Positions 46,873 through 56,407 of a DNA stretch of 64,000 nt are shown here, in pieces. The notes under the pieces were generated by a model. That model worked only from the letters and a program-made list of their open reading frames with translations. It was not told the origin of the DNA and did no database searches. The position numbers and the translations under genes are program-made. Origin of the DNA: Helicobacter sp. GTDB lineage: Bacteria > Campylobacterota > Campylobacteria > Campylobacterales > Helicobacteraceae. The DNA lies in assembly GCF_022511165.1 (NCBI RefSeq), contig NZ_JAFLSB010000002.1:1-64000 (forward strand), given 5' to 3'. Within the stretch, counting starts at the first letter, position 1; the number at the start of each line of letters is the position of its first letter.

Positions 46873-47073
46873 CTAATTTTCATTTTTGCGATATTGCGCA
46901 TTTTCTGTGCTAATTTGTTTGATTGAATCAATATTCTCAATCTTATAATAAGATGTTGCTACGCTTTTTTGTGTGAGGATAGCACAAGTGCCTAGTCCTG
47001 CAACGATGCTAAGTAATAGCACCACTGCAATAATAAAGCCTGTTAAGCCATTTAGTCCAAATAAACCATTCAT
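46873..47073 (-). CDS. DUF4006 family small membrane protein
   Basis: The 66-residue product has MNGLFGLNGLTGFIIAVVLLLSIVAG at the start (two parts of one hydrophobic helix) and a polar tail with SYYKIENIDSIKQI. The family is found behind ccoP in Helicobacter and Campylobacter (H. pylori HP0148 as I recall) and may be a cbb3 accessory subunit. AAGGAGG precedes the ATG. Confidence 0.8.
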   Translation of the reverse strand: MNGLFGLNGLTGFIIAVVLLLSIVAGLGTCAILTQKSVATSYYKIENIDSIKQISTENAQYRKNEN

Positions 47074-47083
47074 ACAATCCTCC

Positions 47084-47950
47084 TTATTCCGCGGGTTTTA
47101 AACTACGAATATGTGCATTGAGCGCTTCTTTTTGCTCTTCTGCAAAGTTGGCATATTCAAATGAAGGCATAATACCGATGAAACCTTTTTTACCTTTTTC
47201 AAGCACTCCTGCAAGAAAATCTTTTGTGCCATATTGGCTTAAATCTGGTGCAAATCCATCAATACCACCGCCATTGCCTCTGCCTTCATCTCCATGGCAA
47301 GATGCACATTGCTCTGCAAAGATTTCTTTGCCTTTATTTACTTCAAGCGGATATTGAGTAGTTTTTGTGTTTGAAATATTTTGCATTACATAGGCTGCCA
47401 CGGCTTTTGCATCGCTATCAGATAGCTCCACAGGTGCCATTTCACCAGCCATATAATTCAAACCTTTACTACCAGTTTTAATTACTTCGATAATACCCTC
47501 TTCTTTACCCCATTTTGTGAGGTCTCCTGCCTTGCCATTCATACCTTCACCGGTGATTCCATGGCATTGAGAACATTGTACCAAGAAGATATTTTGCCCC
47601 ATAGTGATAAGCTCATCTGGGCTTAGACCTTTCCAAGTAGAAGCATACTTTTCATTGTATTTTTGCACTTCTTGGTTGTATTCACCAATTTGTGAATACG
47701 CATTAAGCGGATAGCCCAAAAAGATATACCAAAAGCCCCAAATAAGCACACCTAAAAAGCAAGCAGCCCAACCAACAGGGATATTATTTGTTTGTTCCCC
47801 AATGCCGTCCCAGCTTTCGCCTGTGGCTTCTCCTTCAGCTTTGCCATCTTTAATCTTTTTGAGATATACCCCCATTACAAAGATAGTGATTACTAAGATA
47901 GCAAAAGCACCCACTAATCCTAGCGTTGTTATATTGTCTGACCAATTCAT
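47084..47950 (-). CDS. ccoP: cbb3-type cytochrome c oxidase subunit III (di-haem)
   Basis: CcoP passes electrons from soluble cytochrome c to the catalytic subunit. The 288-residue product has two N-terminal membrane segments (about 10-30 and 58-78) and two haem c domains with CSQCH (near 127) and CASCH (near 217). The ATG at 47950 comes one base after the ccoQ stop, with AAGGGGA before it; the frame is open 21 codons further but lies inside ccoQ. Confidence 0.96.
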   Translation of the reverse strand: MNWSDNITTLGLVGAFAILVITIFVMGVYLKKIKDGKAEGEATGESWDGIGEQTNNIPVGWAACFLGVLIWGFWYIFLGYPLNAYSQIGEYNQEVQKYNEKYASTWKGLSPDELITMGQNIFLVQCSQCHGITGEGMNGKAGDLTKWGKEEGIIEVIKTGSKGLNYMAGEMAPVELSDSDAKAVAAYVMQNISNTKTTQYPLEVNKGKEIFAEQCASCHGDEGRGNGGGIDGFAPDLSQYGTKDFLAGVLEKGKKGFIGIMPSFEYANFAEEQKEALNAHIRSLKPAE

Positions 47951-47951
47951 C

Positions 47952-48179
47952 TCATTCCCCTTTATTGGATTTTTGTTTTCGTGGTTCAATGGGTTCATCA
48001 TCGAGATTATCATTTAATGCCAAGTTGGCATATTTCTCATAGTCTTTTACACCTTTAGCTTGTGAAGAGTAGAGATGATAAACATACCCATACAAAAATG
48101 CTACAAGCAAAAGTGTAACGATGAGATAAATCTCTTTTTGATGGGCGGTGATAAACCCGAGTATGAACTCCCCTATCAT
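47952..48179 (-). CDS. ccoQ: cbb3-type cytochrome c oxidase subunit IV
   Basis: CcoQ is a one-helix subunit that stabilises the cbb3 complex. The 75-residue product has a membrane segment at about residues 16-36 (IYLIVTLLLVAFLYGYVYHL) and a polar C-terminus. Its ATG overlaps the ccoO stop by four bases. Confidence 0.88.
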   Translation of the reverse strand: MIGEFILGFITAHQKEIYLIVTLLLVAFLYGYVYHLYSSQAKGVKDYEKYANLALNDNLDDEPIEPRKQKSNKGE

Positions 48180-48916
48180 TGTGCTGCCTGTGATACTTTT
48201 TGGCTCGCGCGGCGAGATTGTCCAAGACTATTCATATAGGCAATGAGTGCGACAATTTGTTTTACCTCACCCTTTTCAAATGCGTCTTTTACATCTTGGC
48301 TTACCATTTCATCAACAATAGCTTTTGCTTCTTGATGAAAGATTTCTCTCGCTTTTGCAAGTGTATCAGGATTGCCTTTTTCATAAGATTCTGCACCAAT
48401 TTGCACACCACCTTGTGTATCATAAGGCACCCCAAAAACTACTTTTTGTGCATAAGCTTCAGCAAATGCTGTTTCAAAATCAGCATTTTTTGTATAAAGA
48501 TGCTCATAGGCTGGCATAATTGAGCCGGGCACACGAGACTTTGGATCTCTCATATGTCCATCGTGCCAATCCACCGCATTGCGGCTATCGCCAACTCTAT
48601 GCAAGTCTGGTCCTGTGCGCTTTGAGCCCCACAAGAATGGTCTATCATACGCATATTCACCACTCAAGCTATATGAACCATATCGGTCTGTTTCAGCCTT
48701 GAAAGGTCGAATAAGCTGTGAATGGCAGTTATAGCAACCTTCAGCCATATATACTTGTCGTCCTGCTGTTTCAAGCAGAGAATAAGGCTTCAAGCCTTCA
48801 ATAGGTTGAGCTTTTTTTGCAAAGCCCGGAAGCACTTCTACAAGCCCTGCAATAGAGAAAACCAACAAAAACGCAACTGCAAAAAAGAATGGATTTTTTT
48901 CTAAAAAACTAAACAT
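48176..48916 (-). CDS. ccoO: cbb3-type cytochrome c oxidase subunit II (mono-haem)
   Basis: CcoO carries one haem c and relays electrons from CcoP to CcoN. The 246-residue product has an N-terminal membrane anchor (about 10-30), the haem site CYNCHSQLIRPF (near 61) and the axial Met region VPGSIMPAYEHL. GGAGGAG precedes the ATG. Confidence 0.96.
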   Translation of the reverse strand: MFSFLEKNPFFFAVAFLLVFSIAGLVEVLPGFAKKAQPIEGLKPYSLLETAGRQVYMAEGCYNCHSQLIRPFKAETDRYGSYSLSGEYAYDRPFLWGSKRTGPDLHRVGDSRNAVDWHDGHMRDPKSRVPGSIMPAYEHLYTKNADFETAFAEAYAQKVVFGVPYDTQGGVQIGAESYEKGNPDTLAKAREIFHQEAKAIVDEMVSQDVKDAFEKGEVKQIVALIAYMNSLGQSRRASQKVSQAAQ

Positions 48917-48930
48917 TTCCTACTCCTCCT

Positions 48931-50394
48931 TTATGCTGCCATTGGTGTAGCATTTTGGGGTTCTTTTTCAAGCACCCTACCTGATGAGATAGTCATAAGA
49001 ATGTTATAGAGGAACATAATAAATCCTATCAAATACATCAAACCGCCAATCGCACGAATAAGATAATATGGGAAGAGTGCGGTAACAGTATGGATAAAGC
49101 TATAAACAAGGTTTCCATTTGCATCAACATCTCTCCACATCATACCCTGTGTGATACCTGCAATCCACATACTTGAGAAGTAGAGGATAATACCTGTTGT
49201 CATAATCCAGAATTGTGCGTCCATAAGCTTTTTAGAGTAAAGTTCGCGCTTAAAGATGCGAGGCACCATATGGAAGCACGCTGCAATAATCATAAATCCT
49301 ACCCAACCAAGTGCAGCATCGTGAACGTGTCCAATAATCCAATCTGTGAAGTGAGCCAAACCATTGACTGAACGGATAGATTGAATTGGTCCTTCAAGTG
49401 TAGTAAGCATATACCAAGTTGAAGCAAGAATAAGGAATTTAATCATAGGTGATTCTTTGATTTGATGCCATTGCCCACGCATAGTGAGAAGCATATTAAT
49501 AGCTGTCCCCCAAGATGGCAAAATCAAAATAACAGAGAATACTGACCCGAGTGTCTGAATCCAATCAGGTGTGGTTGAATAAATAAGGTGGTGTCCGCCT
49601 GCCCAAATATAAATAAACATAAGTCCCCAGAATGAGAAGAGCGTGAGTTTGTATGAGAATACAGGCTGTCCAGATTCTTTAGGAAGGAAGTAATAGATTA
49701 ACCCGATAATACCCGAAGTAAAAACGAATGCAACGGCATTATGTCCCCACCACCATTGCACCATCGCATCATTTGTCCCAGCATAGAATGAAATAGAGTG
49801 CAATACACTTCCTACGCCCGCGACAAAATAAGTTGGAACTGAAAGGTTATTAAAGATATAAAGTGCAGAGATACCCACAAATGTAGCAATAAAATACCAC
49901 AATGAGATGTAGATTGTTTGTTCGCGTCTTACACCCATACTGCCAAATAAGCTCGCACCCCACAATACCCATACAACAACTACGAGTATATCAAGAGGCC
50001 AAATCAATTCAGAGTATTCTTTTGATTGTGTCAAACCAGCAAAGAGTGAAATAACGGCAAGAACCATAAGCACGATATAAATCCAAAAATGTGCTAACCC
50101 TATTATGCGCAAGAAAGAATGCTCTTTATAGGTAATTTTAAGCACTCTTTGACCTAAATAATACCACGAAGCCCAAATCCCACTAAGTGTAAAACCATAG
50201 ATAATGCCATTAGTGTGAAGAGGTCGAAGCCTACCGAAAGTCCCATATTCCGAAGCTAGATAGTTTAAATCTGGAAATGCCATTTGAAATGCGATAACTA
50301 CCCCAATGAGTAGCCCTACAAAACCAAATGCCATTGCAGAAAAAACAAATAACTTAGCAATTGAGTAATCATACTCGAGCGAGTTTGTCTGCAT
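48931..50394 (-). CDS. ccoN: cbb3-type cytochrome c oxidase subunit I (catalytic)
   Basis: CcoN reduces oxygen to water and pumps protons with high oxygen affinity, as suits a microaerophile. The 487-residue protein has about 12 membrane segments and the metal ligands: RPLHTNGIIYGF (haem b His), WWWGHNAVAF (copper His), AGGHHLIYS (two copper His) and IIGHVHDAALGW (haem His pair). GGAG precedes the ATG at 50394. It is the first gene of the run ccoNOQP-DUF4006-35 aa-TPM-like-FixH-like. Confidence 0.97.
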   Translation of the reverse strand: MQTNSLEYDYSIAKLFVFSAMAFGFVGLLIGVVIAFQMAFPDLNYLASEYGTFGRLRPLHTNGIIYGFTLSGIWASWYYLGQRVLKITYKEHSFLRIIGLAHFWIYIVLMVLAVISLFAGLTQSKEYSELIWPLDILVVVVWVLWGASLFGSMGVRREQTIYISLWYFIATFVGISALYIFNNLSVPTYFVAGVGSVLHSISFYAGTNDAMVQWWWGHNAVAFVFTSGIIGLIYYFLPKESGQPVFSYKLTLFSFWGLMFIYIWAGGHHLIYSTTPDWIQTLGSVFSVILILPSWGTAINMLLTMRGQWHQIKESPMIKFLILASTWYMLTTLEGPIQSIRSVNGLAHFTDWIIGHVHDAALGWVGFMIIAACFHMVPRIFKRELYSKKLMDAQFWIMTTGIILYFSSMWIAGITQGMMWRDVDANGNLVYSFIHTVTALFPYYLIRAIGGLMYLIGFIMFLYNILMTISSGRVLEKEPQNATPMAA

Positions 50395-50424
50395 TGCAGT
50401 CTCCTTAATTTTGATTTAAATGCA

Positions 50425-50440
50425 ATATTAATTCTAATAT
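50425..50440. promoter_or_regulatory. Inverted repeat in the ccoN leader
   Basis: ATATTA-ATTC-TAATAT lies 31 bases before the ccoN ATG, near the expected start point of its transcript. Symmetry suggests a regulator site; AT-richness makes chance possible. Confidence 0.35.
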
Positions 50441-50492
50441 CTTTGAAATTATGGCTACCTTAAAAAGTTAATAAAACAACAACAAAAAACTT

Positions 50493-51671
50493 TTAAATGG
50501 CAAAAAAGTTTTTTATTTTGCGCTCTATGCAGCTTTCTTCTTGTTGTGTTTTTTGATTTTGAGTCAAATAATAAAGGGAACTAGAATGTATCTCTGTGTA
50601 TGCGTGAAATTCCCCCCATATCAGCAATCGAAGCTTTGGTGGGATATGATGTTTTGCGCATAATGCCTTAAAAGATTTGCTCATAGATGTTGAGGTTACG
50701 ATTTGATACAAATAGGGTATGTCAAAAGCGATAAAGAGTGTCTTGTCATTTTTTGCAATAATGAGGTGGTGAATCTTGCAATTAAAATGAGCTTTAACAA
50801 TCTCCTCTCTTTGTTTCGCGCTTAGCACATATCCGCAAAGTTTGGCTATCTTATCACAGGCGAGCAAAAGCAAATGTGTGTCATCTAGGGTAAAGCCAAA
50901 AATCGCACATTGATTTTTTTTGAGTGTTTGGTATGAATGAGAAGCAGAAGAATCTTCATAAGAAGAGAGGGAAGATATTTTTTGATATAAAGATTCTAAA
51001 TGTAGAATCTGTGGTGTGATGTGGGAAAGGAGATAATTTTTATCTTGATTAAGATAATGTAGGCTTTGTGCAATCCCTGCGCCAAATGCCCTTATAAGTT
51101 CATTGCAAAATCTCTGCCGAAAGTCATTGCGCTTAAAATATGTATTGGTATTGCTCGTATCCTCAAAATAGCGTAAATGACGCTCTTTGCAGAATTCATA
51201 GAGTTTTTCTTTGGGTGTAGATTCAAGGGGGCGGATAATAGGATAGCATCTATCTTCAAAACCAAGTAAATTGCTTAGCCCACTCCCTTGTGTGAGCTGC
51301 ATCATAAGCCATTCAAAGCGATCGTTGAGCTGATGGGCGAGAATAAGGGATTGATAATGGTGGGTAGCAATGAGTTCATCAAAAAAACCAAAGCGAAAAT
51401 TACGCGCCTTATGTTCAAAGGCAGATGTAAATTGTGGGGCGTGGGCAATGAAGCATTTTTTGTTGTATTGTTGAGCTAGAGCTTTGGCATAACTAACCTC
51501 CTCATCAGCTTCTGCTCTTGTATGATAATGCACGATTGCTATATCAAAGCGCACCTCTAATTCAAGGAGCATAAAAAATAATGCCACAGAATCTACCCCG
51601 CCTGAAAATCCAAGCAAATGCGTGCCAAAGCGGAGTGATTGTGTTGCAGGGGAGAGTTGAATAGATACCAA
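50493..51671 (-). CDS. tilS: tRNA(Ile)-lysidine synthase
   Basis: TilS changes the CAU anticodon of a minor tRNA-Ile by attaching lysine to C34, so that AUA is read as Ile. The 392-residue product has the PP-loop GFSGGVDSVALF (about 21-32), IVHYHTRAEADEE, AHQLNDRFEWLMMQL and RPLESTPKEKLYEF. The start is TTG at 51671, since no ATG lies in frame before the PP-loop; AAAGG is upstream, and a TATAAT-like element stands close by, so the leader is short. Confidence 0.92.
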   Translation of the reverse strand: MVSIQLSPATQSLRFGTHLLGFSGGVDSVALFFMLLELEVRFDIAIVHYHTRAEADEEVSYAKALAQQYNKKCFIAHAPQFTSAFEHKARNFRFGFFDELIATHHYQSLILAHQLNDRFEWLMMQLTQGSGLSNLLGFEDRCYPIIRPLESTPKEKLYEFCKERHLRYFEDTSNTNTYFKRNDFRQRFCNELIRAFGAGIAQSLHYLNQDKNYLLSHITPQILHLESLYQKISSLSSYEDSSASHSYQTLKKNQCAIFGFTLDDTHLLLLACDKIAKLCGYVLSAKQREEIVKAHFNCKIHHLIIAKNDKTLFIAFDIPYLYQIVTSTSMSKSFKALCAKHHIPPKLRLLIWGEFHAYTEIHSSSLYYLTQNQKTQQEESCIERKIKNFFAI

Positions 51672-51736
51672 AACAAGCCTTTGCGCAATGTGAGGTGTAT
51701 TATAGCCTAGAATCCTTAAGACAAGAAAGAATGCGT

Positions 51737-51782
51737 AATAATTAAAGATTCTAGCTAACGTTTATTAGAATCTTTAATTATT
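51737..51782. terminator. Perfect 17-bp hairpin behind hugZ
   Basis: AATAATTAAAGATTCTA (51737-51753) is perfectly complementary to 51766-51782, with a 12-base loop. It lies 10 bases after the hugZ stop and ends in AT pairs, giving U-rich 3' ends in both directions. It should end the hugZ transcript and separate it from tilS, which reads the same way. Confidence 0.8.
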
Positions 51783-51792
51783 TGAGAGAATC

Positions 51793-52572
51793 TCAATGTG
51801 TTTTATGTGGCATTGAGTGAGGATTGCCTCCTTGTGCGCCAATTTGCTTAATCTCGCCATTTGGTAAAATATCAAATGCTGCTCCAAAGCCCTTTACAAA
51901 TCGTCCTAAGCCTAGTTGCAACTCAATAAGATGAAAATCTTGCATTTGGCGGATTGTTTTGATGCCTCCTGCCCCACCCATAGCAGATTCTAGACTATCA
52001 AGAGCGTTATTGAACTCTTGGCTATCGCGCTTTATGAAAAGTGCTTGTGCGCGGTATTTCAGTCGTTTGCGCAAAATGACAGATTTTGCCTTGCTTTCAT
52101 CTTCAAGGAAGAGTATCTCAATTTTTGTAGGATTTGCAGAAATGCTTGCAAAATGTTCAGCAACCTCGCTGATATAGATATAAAGCTTATTATGAATTTG
52201 CATAAGCGGTGCATAGGAAGCAATAGCTTGTCTGTCTTTATCGATACTTGCAATGATAATTGAGCCAAATGTTTTTTTGAAAGCTTCAATTTCATTTTTT
52301 ATATCTTTGCTTTCAGTTGCTTTTGCTCCTTGACATAAGGCAATGATAGCGTCTTTAAGACTTTTTTCATCGGCTTTTTGGGGAAACTCCACGCGCAAAG
52401 AGACATTGTTATTATAAAGAATATCTAAGCCCTCAAAATCTACGCTTTTAAGTGTGGCTTGCTGCACTTCGCCATTAATAAGAGATTCTTGTTTGCCATA
52501 TTTTTTACAGAGGGCAATAAGCTCACTTTGATGATGTTCATTCATATGTTGAAGAATAGTTTGTATATTCAT
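51793..52572 (-). CDS. hugZ: Haem oxygenase HugZ
   Basis: HugZ degrades haem to biliverdin and frees its iron. The 259-residue product is close to H. pylori HugZ (HP0318): KSVDFEGLDILYNNNVSLRVEF, ASYAPLMQ, YIYISEVAEHFA, VLFLEDESKAKS and GGAGGIKTIRQMQDFHLIEL (given in separate parts), and a C-terminal GGNPHSMPHK that holds the His bound to haem iron in the known structure. The fold is a split barrel, unrelated to classical haem oxygenases. AGGAG precedes the ATG. The promoter carries a Fur-box-like site, so iron repression is likely. Confidence 0.94.
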   Translation of the reverse strand: MNIQTILQHMNEHHQSELIALCKKYGKQESLINGEVQQATLKSVDFEGLDILYNNNVSLRVEFPQKADEKSLKDAIIALCQGAKATESKDIKNEIEAFKKTFGSIIIASIDKDRQAIASYAPLMQIHNKLYIYISEVAEHFASISANPTKIEILFLEDESKAKSVILRKRLKYRAQALFIKRDSQEFNNALDSLESAMGGAGGIKTIRQMQDFHLIELQLGLGRFVKGFGAAFDILPNGEIKQIGAQGGNPHSMPHKTH

Positions 52573-52911
52573 AGTTGCTCCTAGGATTAAGGTATCGCAT
52601 CATAGGCTATCCTTTTGAGAATAGCCTAATTCTGCAATCAAACAACAAATAAGGAAGGAAAAGATGCTTCTAGCCCACCCAACCCAACCAAATCGAAAAA
52701 CGATTCTGCTAAAGCACATCATTTTTATAAAACAAGTCGCATTGTAATGTAAGAAAGCTTAAAATTAAATTAATAACTATTCTTATTTTATGATTTTGTG
52801 CTATAAAAATTTTATGGTTAAATGCAGGATTCTAAAGATTCTATAAAAACAATGAATACTTTTGGGGTTTATCTATGTATTTTGATATAAAAAAGTAAAA
52901 AACTTTTGCGC
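52573..52911 (-). other. 339-bp gap between TauE/SafE gene and hugZ, with the hugZ promoter and leader
   Basis: On the minus strand this gap holds a Fur-box-like site (52771-52785), a -10 (52741-52746) and a leader of about 160 bases. The leader can form a hairpin, TAGGCTAT (52603-52610) with ATAGCCTA (52621-52628). AATCG-AAAAA-CGATT (52691-52705) is a smaller inverted repeat. On the plus strand a 27-codon frame (52664-52747) has a good AAGGAAGGAA site, but I do not call it a gene. Confidence 0.6.
52741..52785 (-). promoter_or_regulatory. hugZ promoter with Fur-box-like site
   Basis: Minus-strand TACAAT (plus positions 52741-52746) is preceded by TAATAACTATTCTTA (plus-strand reading, 52771-52785), which matches the H. 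pylori Fur consensus TAATAATnATTATTA at 12 of 14 fixed positions. The site covers the -35 region, where Fur with iron would block polymerase. Confidence 0.6.
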
Positions 52912-53685
52912 TTATTCCCACAAGCCAAAGCTTTGTATGACTTTTTGTGATGTAAGAATAATAGAAAGCGCATATATGCTAATAAGCGCATAGCGGTGGT
53001 TAAGAAGTGTAACTTTGCTGACAAGATAGATACCAAAACAGACACCAAACATTGATGAGATACCAACTATAATACCTGAACGAAAATCGATAAGATCGTG
53101 TGCAGCAAGAGAGAGAGAACCAGAAAGAGAAGCAAAGATAATAAAAAAGAGTGAGATAGGCACAACTTTTTTAGAATTAAATCCAAGATAATATGCCAAA
53201 ATCGGCGCAAGAATAAGCCCACCACCTACACCTAGGCTCACAGCAAAAATGCCTGTTAAAAATCCTGCGCCAATCATAAGATATTTTTGTTTTAAGGGAT
53301 CTGTAATGGGTGGAGTGGGGTTGGCAATGGTTTTAACATTAAAAACATATTTATAAAAGCTCACGCAAGAGAGGAGTAAAAAGAGTAAAAGGAGTGTTTG
53401 GGAAGAGAGTGTATCTACGATTATACCACTAAAAGCAGCCCCGATTAATCCGCCTAAGCCTACAAATATGCCATAATATATGTCAAGTTTTTTTTGGTAG
53501 ATGTTAATAAGAGAGCCAAAGATTGAGGAAAATACCATTTGCAGAATCGATATGCCAATAGCTTCTTCCATTTGCGCTCCTAAAAGCAAAAGGCAGGGCA
53601 CAATAATCACCCCTCCGCCTATGCCAAAGAATCCAGCTGCTATACCACTCACACAGCCAATAAGAATGAGGATTTCAGCGCTCAT
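52912..53685 (-). CDS. TauE/SafE family membrane permease
   Basis: The 257-residue protein has eight predicted membrane segments in two halves and the family's repeated glycine-rich motifs: GCVSGIAAGFFGIGGGVIIV near the start and LTGIFAVSLGVGGGLILAPI in the second half. Members export sulphur compounds or other small organic anions; the substrate here is unknown. It follows gpmI by 33 bases on the same strand. Confidence 0.88.
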   Translation of the reverse strand: MSAEILILIGCVSGIAAGFFGIGGGVIIVPCLLLLGAQMEEAIGISILQMVFSSIFGSLINIYQKKLDIYYGIFVGLGGLIGAAFSGIIVDTLSSQTLLLLFLLLSCVSFYKYVFNVKTIANPTPPITDPLKQKYLMIGAGFLTGIFAVSLGVGGGLILAPILAYYLGFNSKKVVPISLFFIIFASLSGSLSLAAHDLIDFRSGIIVGISSMFGVCFGIYLVSKVTLLNHRYALISIYALSIILTSQKVIQSFGLWE

Positions 53686-53718
53686 TTTTTATCTTTGTAA
53701 CATAATTTACTTTGCGCC

Positions 53719-55191
53719 TTAAAATAGGGGCTTATCCATTTCTTTAGGAATAGGTAAGCCCATCATCTTAAGCACACTTGGGGCGATGTTATTCAATCCG
53801 CCATCATTTATTTTTGTTACATTATCTGCAAGGCAGAAACACCATACTTGCCCGGTGGTATGGTTAGTAAGCATATTGCCCTCATCATCTCTCATTTCCT
53901 CACAATTGCCGTGATCGCTTGTGATAAAAAGTGCATAATGATGAGCTTTTGCGGATTCTACAATACGTCCTAATTGTTTATCTACGGCTTCTACCGCAGC
54001 AGTTGCCGCTTCAAAATTGCCTGTATGCCCTACCATATCGCCATTTGCAAAATTAACAACAATAAAATCATAGCCCTCCTCTATACCTTTTAATACTTCA
54101 TTGCCTACTTGTTCTGCACTCATTTGAGGGAGTACGTCATAGGTTTTTACATTGGGTGAAGGGATAAGCACACGTTTTTCGCCGCTAAATTCTGCCTCTT
54201 TGCCACCATTAAGGAAGAATGTAACGTGTGCATATTTTTCAGTTTCGGCTGTGTGAAGCTGTTTTAATCCATTTGCAGAAATAACTTCAGCAAGAGTGTT
54301 TTGCACTTTTTGTTTGGGAAAAAGGATAGGGTAGGGGAAATTCGCATCATATTCTGTCATTGTGGCAATTTTACAATGCACGATGCGTTCGCGTTTAAAG
54401 CCCCCAAAATGCGCATTTCCTAGCGCATCTACAATTTCTCTCGCCCTATCAGAGCGGAAATTGATAAATATAAAACCCTCATCATCATTGATGCCTTTAA
54501 AGTCCCCAAAACTTGCAGGAATAAGAAATTCATCAAAAATACCTTCTTCATACAAAGAGCGCACATATTCTTGTGGAGCAAGAGAAGTGGGATTTGCACC
54601 CATTGTGAGCGTATCATAGGCTTTTTGCACCCTATCCCAACGTTTGTCTCTATCCATTGCATAAAATCGTCCAGCAATACTTGCGATACAAATATGCTCA
54701 TTGCAAATGCTTTCTATGTCTGCTATAAAAGTATTTGCGCTTTGGGGCAATACATCGCGTCCATCGGTAATAAGATGTAAAAATACCTTTTTATTTTGTG
54801 CGCTTAGAATCTGTGCAAGAGCCTTAAAATGTGTAATATGAGAATGCACACCGCCATCACTCAATAATCCGCATAAATGCACGACTGATGTATGTTCGCA
54901 TATTTGTAGCAAGGCAGGATTTTTCTTAATATCTCCATTTTCAATAGCAAGAGAGATTCTCACTAAATCTTGGTAAAGCACACGTCCTGAACCAATGCAC
55001 ATATGCCCCACTTCAGAATTCCCCATTTGTCCCTCCGGTAAGCCTACGCTTAAGCCAAAAGTATCAATCATTCCATAAGGCACATTTGCAAAGAGATAAT
55101 CATAAGTAGGTTTTTTAGCGTGATAAAAGGCATTATATTGTGTTTTTTTGCTATATCCTATGCCATCTGTAATCACAAGAATTGTTTTCAT
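53719..55191 (-). CDS. gpmI: Phosphoglycerate mutase, cofactor-independent
   Basis: GpmI interconverts 3- and 2-phosphoglycerate using two manganese ions and a phosphoserine. The 490-residue product has the alkaline-phosphatase-type metal sites: [12 protein letters not shown] at the start, the nucleophile Ser in [15 protein letters not shown] (near 60), [34 protein letters not shown] and [18 protein letters not shown] precedes the ATG. Confidence 0.95.
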   Translation of the reverse strand: MKTILVITDGIGYSKKTQYNAFYHAKKPTYDYLFANVPYGMIDTFGLSVGLPEGQMGNSEVGHMCIGSGRVLYQDLVRISLAIENGDIKKNPALLQICEHTSVVHLCGLLSDGGVHSHITHFKALAQILSAQNKKVFLHLITDGRDVLPQSANTFIADIESICNEHICIASIAGRFYAMDRDKRWDRVQKAYDTLTMGANPTSLAPQEYVRSLYEEGIFDEFLIPASFGDFKGINDDEGFIFINFRSDRAREIVDALGNAHFGGFKRERIVHCKIATMTEYDANFPYPILFPKQKVQNTLAEVISANGLKQLHTAETEKYAHVTFFLNGGKEAEFSGEKRVLIPSPNVKTYDVLPQMSAEQVGNEVLKGIEEGYDFIVVNFANGDMVGHTGNFEAATAAVEAVDKQLGRIVESAKAHHYALFITSDHGNCEEMRDDEGNMLTNHTTGQVWCFCLADNVTKINDGGLNNIAPSVLKMMGLPIPKEMDKPLF

Positions 55192-55313
55192 AAATACTCC
55201 TTTTTAAGGGGGATTTAGTATTAACTAATTGTAGCTAAAATCCAAAACCTTTCATTAATCCCAACCAAAATACTCTCAAGCTCTACTTCAAGGCTTAAGA
55301 AAAAGGATTTGCT

Positions 55314-56393
55314 ATGCTGTATTGGCTGTATCAAAGTTTTGGTATTAATATCTTTTCTTATATTACCTTTCGTGCAGGAATTGCTTTTTTTTGCGCTTTT
55401 GGTTTTAGTATCGTGCTTATGCCTTATTTTATTAAATGGGCGAAGGCAAAAAAAGCAAACCAGCCCATTTCTACTTATGTTGCTGCGCATGAAGGTAAAA
55501 AAAATACCCCCACAATGGGTGGAATCGTATTTATTGTGAGTATGCTTTGTGCCTCTTTGCTTTGTGCAAATCTTTTTAATCCCTATGTGTTGCTTGGCTT
55601 GTTTTGTATCATTGGTTTTAGTCTTATTGGCGCAAGAGATGATTATATGAAAATTTCTGCTAAGAGCAACGCAGGAATGAGTGCCAAAATGAAATTTTTT
55701 CTGCTTTTTGTGCTTTCTTTTATTATTACTGCCATTCTTTTATATATTGGGCATAATACAAATTTATATATTCCTTTTATGAAATATCCTCTTTTTGATA
55801 TGGGCGCGTTAAAGATTGCAAATATTCCTATTGTGGCTCTTGGTTTTTGGATTCTTGTATTTTTAGCAACAAGTAATGCTGTAAATATTACCGATGGGCT
55901 TGATGGACTAGCCACCGTGCCAAGTATTTGCGCACTTTCTTCGCTTTCTATCTTTGTGTATGTAGCAGGACACGCAGGTTTTTCGGGCTATCTTCTTTGG
56001 CCTAAAGTCGTAGATAGTGGAGAGTTAGTAATTCTTTCTGTGGCGCTTATTGGCGCGCTTTTTGGGTTTTTGTGGTATAACTGCCACCCTGCGCAAGTTT
56101 TTATGGGGGATAGTGGAAGTCTCGCACTTGGTGCATTTATAGCCTTTATGGCGATTGTTTCAAATAACGAGATTCTCCTTATTCTCATTGGTATCATTTT
56201 TGTCATTGAAGCTCTTTCTGTAATTTTGCAAGTGGGGAGTTATAAATACCGACAAAAGCGTATTTTTGCTATGGCGCCCATTCATCATCATTTTGAAGTG
56301 CGAGGGTGGGCAGAAAATAAAATCATCGTGCGTTTTTGGATTATTGCGATTTTAGCCAATCTTATCGCGCTTTTAAGCCTTAAAATTCGTTAA
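55314..56393 (+). CDS. mraY: Phospho-N-acetylmuramoyl-pentapeptide transferase
   Basis: MraY transfers phospho-MurNAc-pentapeptide to undecaprenyl phosphate, making lipid I at the inner membrane. The 359-residue protein has ten membrane segments and the family motifs [21 protein letters not shown] (catalytic Asp pair), [26 protein letters not shown] and PIHHHFE. AAGGA lies before the ATG. It precedes murD by 14 bases; this pair is also adjacent in H. pylori (HP0493-HP0494 as I recall). Confidence 0.96.
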   Translation: MLYWLYQSFGINIFSYITFRAGIAFFCAFGFSIVLMPYFIKWAKAKKANQPISTYVAAHEGKKNTPTMGGIVFIVSMLCASLLCANLFNPYVLLGLFCIIGFSLIGARDDYMKISAKSNAGMSAKMKFFLLFVLSFIITAILLYIGHNTNLYIPFMKYPLFDMGALKIANIPIVALGFWILVFLATSNAVNITDGLDGLATVPSICALSSLSIFVYVAGHAGFSGYLLWPKVVDSGELVILSVALIGALFGFLWYNCHPAQVFMGDSGSLALGAFIAFMAIVSNNEILLILIGIIFVIEALSVILQVGSYKYRQKRIFAMAPIHHHFEVRGWAENKIIVRFWIIAILANLIALLSLKIR

Positions 56394-56407
56394 GGGGGAG
56401 GGGGATT

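Noticed and set aside
52664..52747. 27-codon plus-strand frame with a good AAGGAAGGAA site between hugZ and the TauE/SafE gene
   Set aside because: The region is better explained as the minus-strand hugZ leader and promoter. A frame of this size with a purine-rich lead can arise by chance. Ribosome profiling would settle it.
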